From positions 22,926,050 to 22,990,049 of the forward strand of contig CM041554.1 of assembly GCA_023238725.1 (NCBI GenBank): 64,000 nt of DNA, given 5' to 3'. Shown here one piece after another: positions 60,586-64,000 of the stretch. Origin of the DNA: Scortum barcoo. Its lineage: Eukaryota > Chordata > Actinopteri > Centrarchiformes > Terapontidae. The notes under the pieces were generated by a model. That model saw nothing but the letters and a program-made list of their open reading frames with translations, had not been told where the DNA came from and made no database searches. The number at the start of each line of letters is the position of its first letter. Positions within the stretch are counted from its first letter, which is position 1. The translations under genes were made by a program, and so were the position numbers.

Positions 60586-60650
60586 TGTGTCTGCTGGACC
60601 TCAAACGGTGTCAGGCTGAACTCATCCCTCAGAGACTGAAACCAAGACAT
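60586..60650 (-). CDS. Candidate distal first coding exon, minus strand
   Basis: ATG at 60650 encodes MSWFQSLRDEFSLTPFEVQQ, then Thr and donor ACACA|GTAAGT. It leaves two bases, the same phase as the 52.2 kb candidate, and would join the 38.2 kb exon in frame. Sequence just upstream (60650-60745) is GC- and CpG-richer than its surroundings, which fits a promoter. The ATG context (C at -3) is weak. It could belong to an unrecognised gene. Confidence 0.35.
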
Positions 60651-60745
60651 GAGCGCTGTTAGCGGACTGATGATTGGATTATTTGTCTCCGTGCTGCCCG
60701 GCCGTCCTCCGCTCCACAGCGCTGCGTTCAGGGTCGGCGCGGAAT

Positions 60746-62400
60746 TTACACACACTCAGGAAAACGAGGGACGAGCAACAGTTGTTCATAACAAAAAACA
60801 CAAAACAAAACAAAACTGCAGCTTTAAGCCGCTTCAGACTTGGATTGTGATAAGTTAATATATGAGTTTGCATTCAAGAAGGTTCATGTTTAGCCTATGA
60901 TTTAAAAGTTATAATGAATACAGTGAGTTCAGGGTCACACTCCACATCCTTATACCTAAAATGACATTTTCTGGACCAGAACATATAATATAAAGTGTGT
61001 GATCTTAGTGCAATATGTAGTATGTTTCATCCTAATAAACATTTGACAGTCCAGATGAATATCCCAACACCAAGCTGGTAAGTTTCTTCATTATAGTAAC
61101 ACTGAACTAAGGAAATGTTCATTTGTAGATTGAGTTCTGCTTAAAATTATATCTGCTCAGAGACACACACAAACACATGAATGAACAGAATAAGAGGTAG
61201 TACAGTAAAAAAAGTGACATTTGTCAGTGAACTTATAGGACTTTTTTCCATTTTTTGATCAACTCTGAGATCAACCATGAAAAAACACACCCCAACGTTT
61301 CCAGTACTTCCATGACTAAACAACATTTTTGTGGTTATTTCAGTAAAAAAAAATCCATTTTATAATTTCAGATTTACATAAACTTTTAGGGTACAACTGT
61401 TGACCGTTTATAGTTTTGAATATAAATGTTCTTTGCATCAAAATGATCTTATTGCAACCTGTATACTGAAGTTGACATTTTGTATGAATTTGAATCTTGA
61501 GGAGTTGTAGGTTTTTACGGCTGAAGGGTTCCTGACGTGGTGCCTGGATACAATGATCACTGAGTAATGGCCTCTCATTTACTCCCGTCTGGTTCATGTC
61601 CTGGTCTTGTTAATTAGTTTACATTTTTACGAGGATCACCCAAATGCAGCTTAAGCACAAAGCAGGAGCACCGCCCAGCTGACTTGAGATGAGATAAGAA
61701 AATGATGTCCGCTGCAAGAAGTGGACACATTAACAAACAAATTTAATCAGGTCAGAACATCTGAAGAAAAAAAATCTCAGTTCAGTGAAACACCCAAACT
61801 CCCAAAACAGCTCTGACTTTTACAGTGTGTTTGTTCCTCTCCTGTCTGTCAGCCCCACTGGAGGAGGAGGAGTGTTTGTGACCTCTGGCTTTGTGGATAT
61901 CAATCCAGCTAAACATGGTGGTTCACCTCCAAAAGTATGTAAACTGACTCAGGTTAAATACAGTTTGCATGAAAATGGCAGCCTTGTGTTTACATCAGCT
62001 GCAGCATCCAATAAAGTATTTGTGCTCTTTTTGTAAAAAAAAGGACACAAACAGAAGCCCTGGCTTATTACTGGCATCCAGAGACTGGAGTTTGTGTTTG
62101 TTTTAGCATTAAGGAGTTTCACAGTGAAGACGTTGGAACCTGTCAGGATTACCACTGCCATCTAATGTTGCAGCTGGGCTACTGTGAACTGTTTGTGTAT
62201 TTGAAAGTTGCTGAGCATGTAAGTGTTTTGACCTAAGTCGTGTATCTACAGCTTCACTTCACCATTGTAAGATGTAAAACTGTCATTTCAGGGGAAAAGT
62301 GCTGCCAAAATCCAGAACAGTGATCTGATTTAGTCTCAGGCAGTCGTACCAGCCTCACACGTTCAAAATAAATGACAACATCAGTGGAATAAGTAGAAAA
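60746..62400. other. Intergenic stretch before dcps
   Basis: No gene or repeat family was recognised. Short ORFs (for example 61785-62036) carry no signature. Confidence 0.55.
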
Positions 62401-62409
62401 AATTGACTC

Positions 62410-62415
62410 TTTAAT
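62410..62415 (-). terminator. Possible dcps poly(A) signal (ATTAAA)
   Basis: TTTAAT on the + strand reads ATTAAA on the dcps strand, about 455 bases after the stop. No AATAAA was found between it and the stop. Confidence 0.3.
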
Positions 62416-62870
62416 TCAGACAGCAATATTCAGTCAACATTTAGAAAACACATGAAAAGCACAACAAGGTTTGTCTCATCACATCCACTCAATGTTGTCT
62501 CCTTGTCCCATAATAAAATGGAACAACTTGGTGACTCTCACAGATCCTGTATCCAAATGTATAAAATATTCAGAAAATGTTGGTGATTATTAATCAGCTG
62601 AAGTGTGAAATATTCTGAGACATTTTAAACTTGAGTTGTCTGAATTGACACTCATAGAAAAATCTCTTTCACAGAGATAGTATTATTGTAACTAAATAAC
62701 CAATCTGTACATCTTGATCTGAGAGTACAGCCACTTGTCAGCAAAACTGATAAAAAAAACAAATAACAATGATCGAATTGGTCAGACCCTGTAAAAAAAA
62801 ACAAAAACAAAAACAAAAAAAAACACGCAGTTAGGACGGGAGTCTAGTAATGGATGGGACTAAGTGCACG

Positions 62871-63137
62871 TTACAGCCTCCCTGCCTCCTTAAACTTGCT
62901 GAGCAGTCCGTCGTCAGCCCTCAGGGGGAAGTACAGGGTCCGGGTTTTGTAGTAGTGGGAGTCAGATTGCAGGTTCTGGATGACGTCTGCGAGGAGGTGG
63001 GCCCGCTCCACGCCACAGCCCGGTGCCTCATAGCCCAGCTTGGTGAAGTGGACGTGGAGGTGGTAGTAGGACGGCTGGTAGTGCAGGTACACTCGCAGCT
63101 TGCTGGCTGGAAGGTTGTAGCGCTGCCGGATGGCCTC
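62871..63137 (-). CDS. dcps: dcps last exon with HIT motif
   Basis: 88 codons and TAA: EAIRQRYNLP, then LHYQPSYYHLHVHF with the H-x-H-x-H catalytic motif, then GVERAHLLADVIQNL. The acceptor is GTGACTCAG|. Confidence 0.95.
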   Translation of the reverse strand, partial: EAIRQRYNLPASKLRVYLHYQPSYYHLHVHFTKLGYEAPGCGVERAHLLADVIQNLQSDSHYYKTRTLYFPLRADDGLLSKFKEAGRL

Positions 63138-64000
63138 CTGAGTCACAGTGAAACAAGAATTATCACTCTACTGTATGTCTGACATGATGGATTTCTCTAA
63201 GTCTGCTTCATCTGTCTCTCATTGCCTTGCCTAGCTTTCTGAAATGGAAAGTAACAATGATATAATTTAATGAAGATAATGATTATAATACTCAGTGTCA
63301 CATAAACTGCTTAAAGAAGACATTTTGTGCTTTTATCTCCTCCAAGAAGACTCCCAGAGGTAACCTGGTAACCTCACCTTTCCTTTCTGGAAGATGTTCT
63401 GCAGCAGTGGGAGGTGCTCTGATGTCAGGTCTCGGAGACTCTTGATGTCTCTCGGATGGACTATAGCGATCAGGTACAAATCATCCACCTGAAATAAGGA
63501 GGAGAGATGCTGTGATGCCCTTTGTGTATCCAGGAAAAGCTTGACCAGTTAAAAACTACGTGATTATCTTTATGGAAATTCTCTCAGGTGGACTGGGATG
63601 TAACTCATGAGCTGATAATATTTATTGCTCGCTCCTCATCATGCATCTCCTACCTGCTTCTGGTCCCATTTGAAGTCTGGGAGGAGGACAAAACCAACCA
63701 CAGGGTCCGGGTCTTCATAAACTATCCTGTCAGCCTCCGCCTTCTTCTCCAGGATGTTGTAGACCCACTGGAGGGGTGAAGGCGATGTCAAGTTAACCCA
63801 TAAATGCTGTTGTATGTTTCAAAAAATCTTGAAAAAAAGTTTACATTACCACGCCAAAGCAAGAGCCAGCACTGACCTGCAAGCTGAAACTCTGCTTCTG
63901 AATGTAGGGCAGAGTGATGGATCGATAGTCCTCCCCCGTCTCCTCCACTAGGAAACTCTCCTGACGCTGGTATTTCTTTACATGCTTCTCTGTGGCTGGA
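62871..64000 (-). CDS. dcps: Scavenger mRNA decapping enzyme DcpS, C-terminal part (cut by window edge)
   Basis: Exons in transcript order: 64000-63877 (continues outside), 63767-63654, 63488-63378, 63137-62871. All are GT-AG and phase-consistent, encoding the last 204 aa of a protein usually about 340 aa. The enzyme hydrolyses m7GpppN cap remnants after 3'-5' mRNA decay. Seen: WVYNILEKKAEADRIVYEDP, GFVLLPDFKWD, LYLIAIVHPRDIKSLRDLT, and the HIT-family triad HLHVHF, whose central His is the catalytic nucleophile in DcpS. GVERAHLLADVI and LRADDGLLSKF complete the C-terminus. The N-terminal dimer-swapped domain lies beyond the window. Confidence 0.95.
63378..63488 (-). CDS. dcps: dcps exon
   Basis: 37 codons, phase 0: VDDLYLIAIVHPRDIKSL through IFQKGK. 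The acceptor is TTATTTCAG| and the donor GGAAAG|GTGAGG. Confidence 0.93.
63654..63767 (-). CDS. dcps: dcps exon
   Basis: 38 codons, phase 0: WVYNILEKKAEADRIVYEDP through DFKWDQKQ. The acceptor is CCCCTCCAG| and the donor AAGCAG|GTAGGA. Confidence 0.93.
63877..64000 (-). CDS. dcps: dcps exon (5' part outside window)
   Basis: Reads PATEKHVKKYQRQESFLVEE, then TGEDYRSITLPYI, ending SFSLQ at donor TTGCAG|GTCAGT. Confidence 0.92.

Overview
The window looks like nuclear DNA of a teleost fish, probably a spiny-rayed species. It has split genes with GT-AG introns, dense CA/GT microsatellites and several dispersed repeats that I recognise from fish genomes, and the proteins align best with vertebrate families. 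No prokaryotic, viral, CRISPR or rRNA/tRNA features were seen. All exon joins below were worked out by hand from splice sites and reading-frame phase, with no transcript evidence.

Layout. (1) 1-1,249: upstream DNA and a GC-rich promoter with a CCAAT box and a palindromic GTCACGTGAC site. (2) 1,250-8,863, + strand: a complete 12-exon LON/RING gene (725 aa) that matches LONRF3 better than LONRF1 or LONRF2, with a likely 3' UTR to about 10.6 kb. (3) About 10.6-19.3 kb: intergenic DNA between two convergent genes. (4) 19,292-38,225, - strand: 15 phase-consistent exons of a CRACD/KIAA1211-family gene (DUF4592 type), probably the fish KIAA1210 counterpart. Three possible upstream first exons lie at 42.5, 52.2 and 60.6 kb. 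(5) About 38-62 kb: long introns or upstream DNA, rich in microsatellites and old transposon fragments. (6) 62,871-64,000, - strand: the last four exons of dcps (scavenger mRNA decapping enzyme), cut by the window edge.

The tail-to-tail pair lonrf3/kiaa1210 resembles human Xq24, which supports both names. The genes have unrelated roles: ubiquitin ligase, actin-capping regulator and cap scavenger. No operon-like logic applies.

The most interesting structure is the last intron of the KIAA1210-like gene. In the transcript it begins with an (AC) tract and ends with a (GU) tract, so its two ends could pair. I saw no clearly new gene system.
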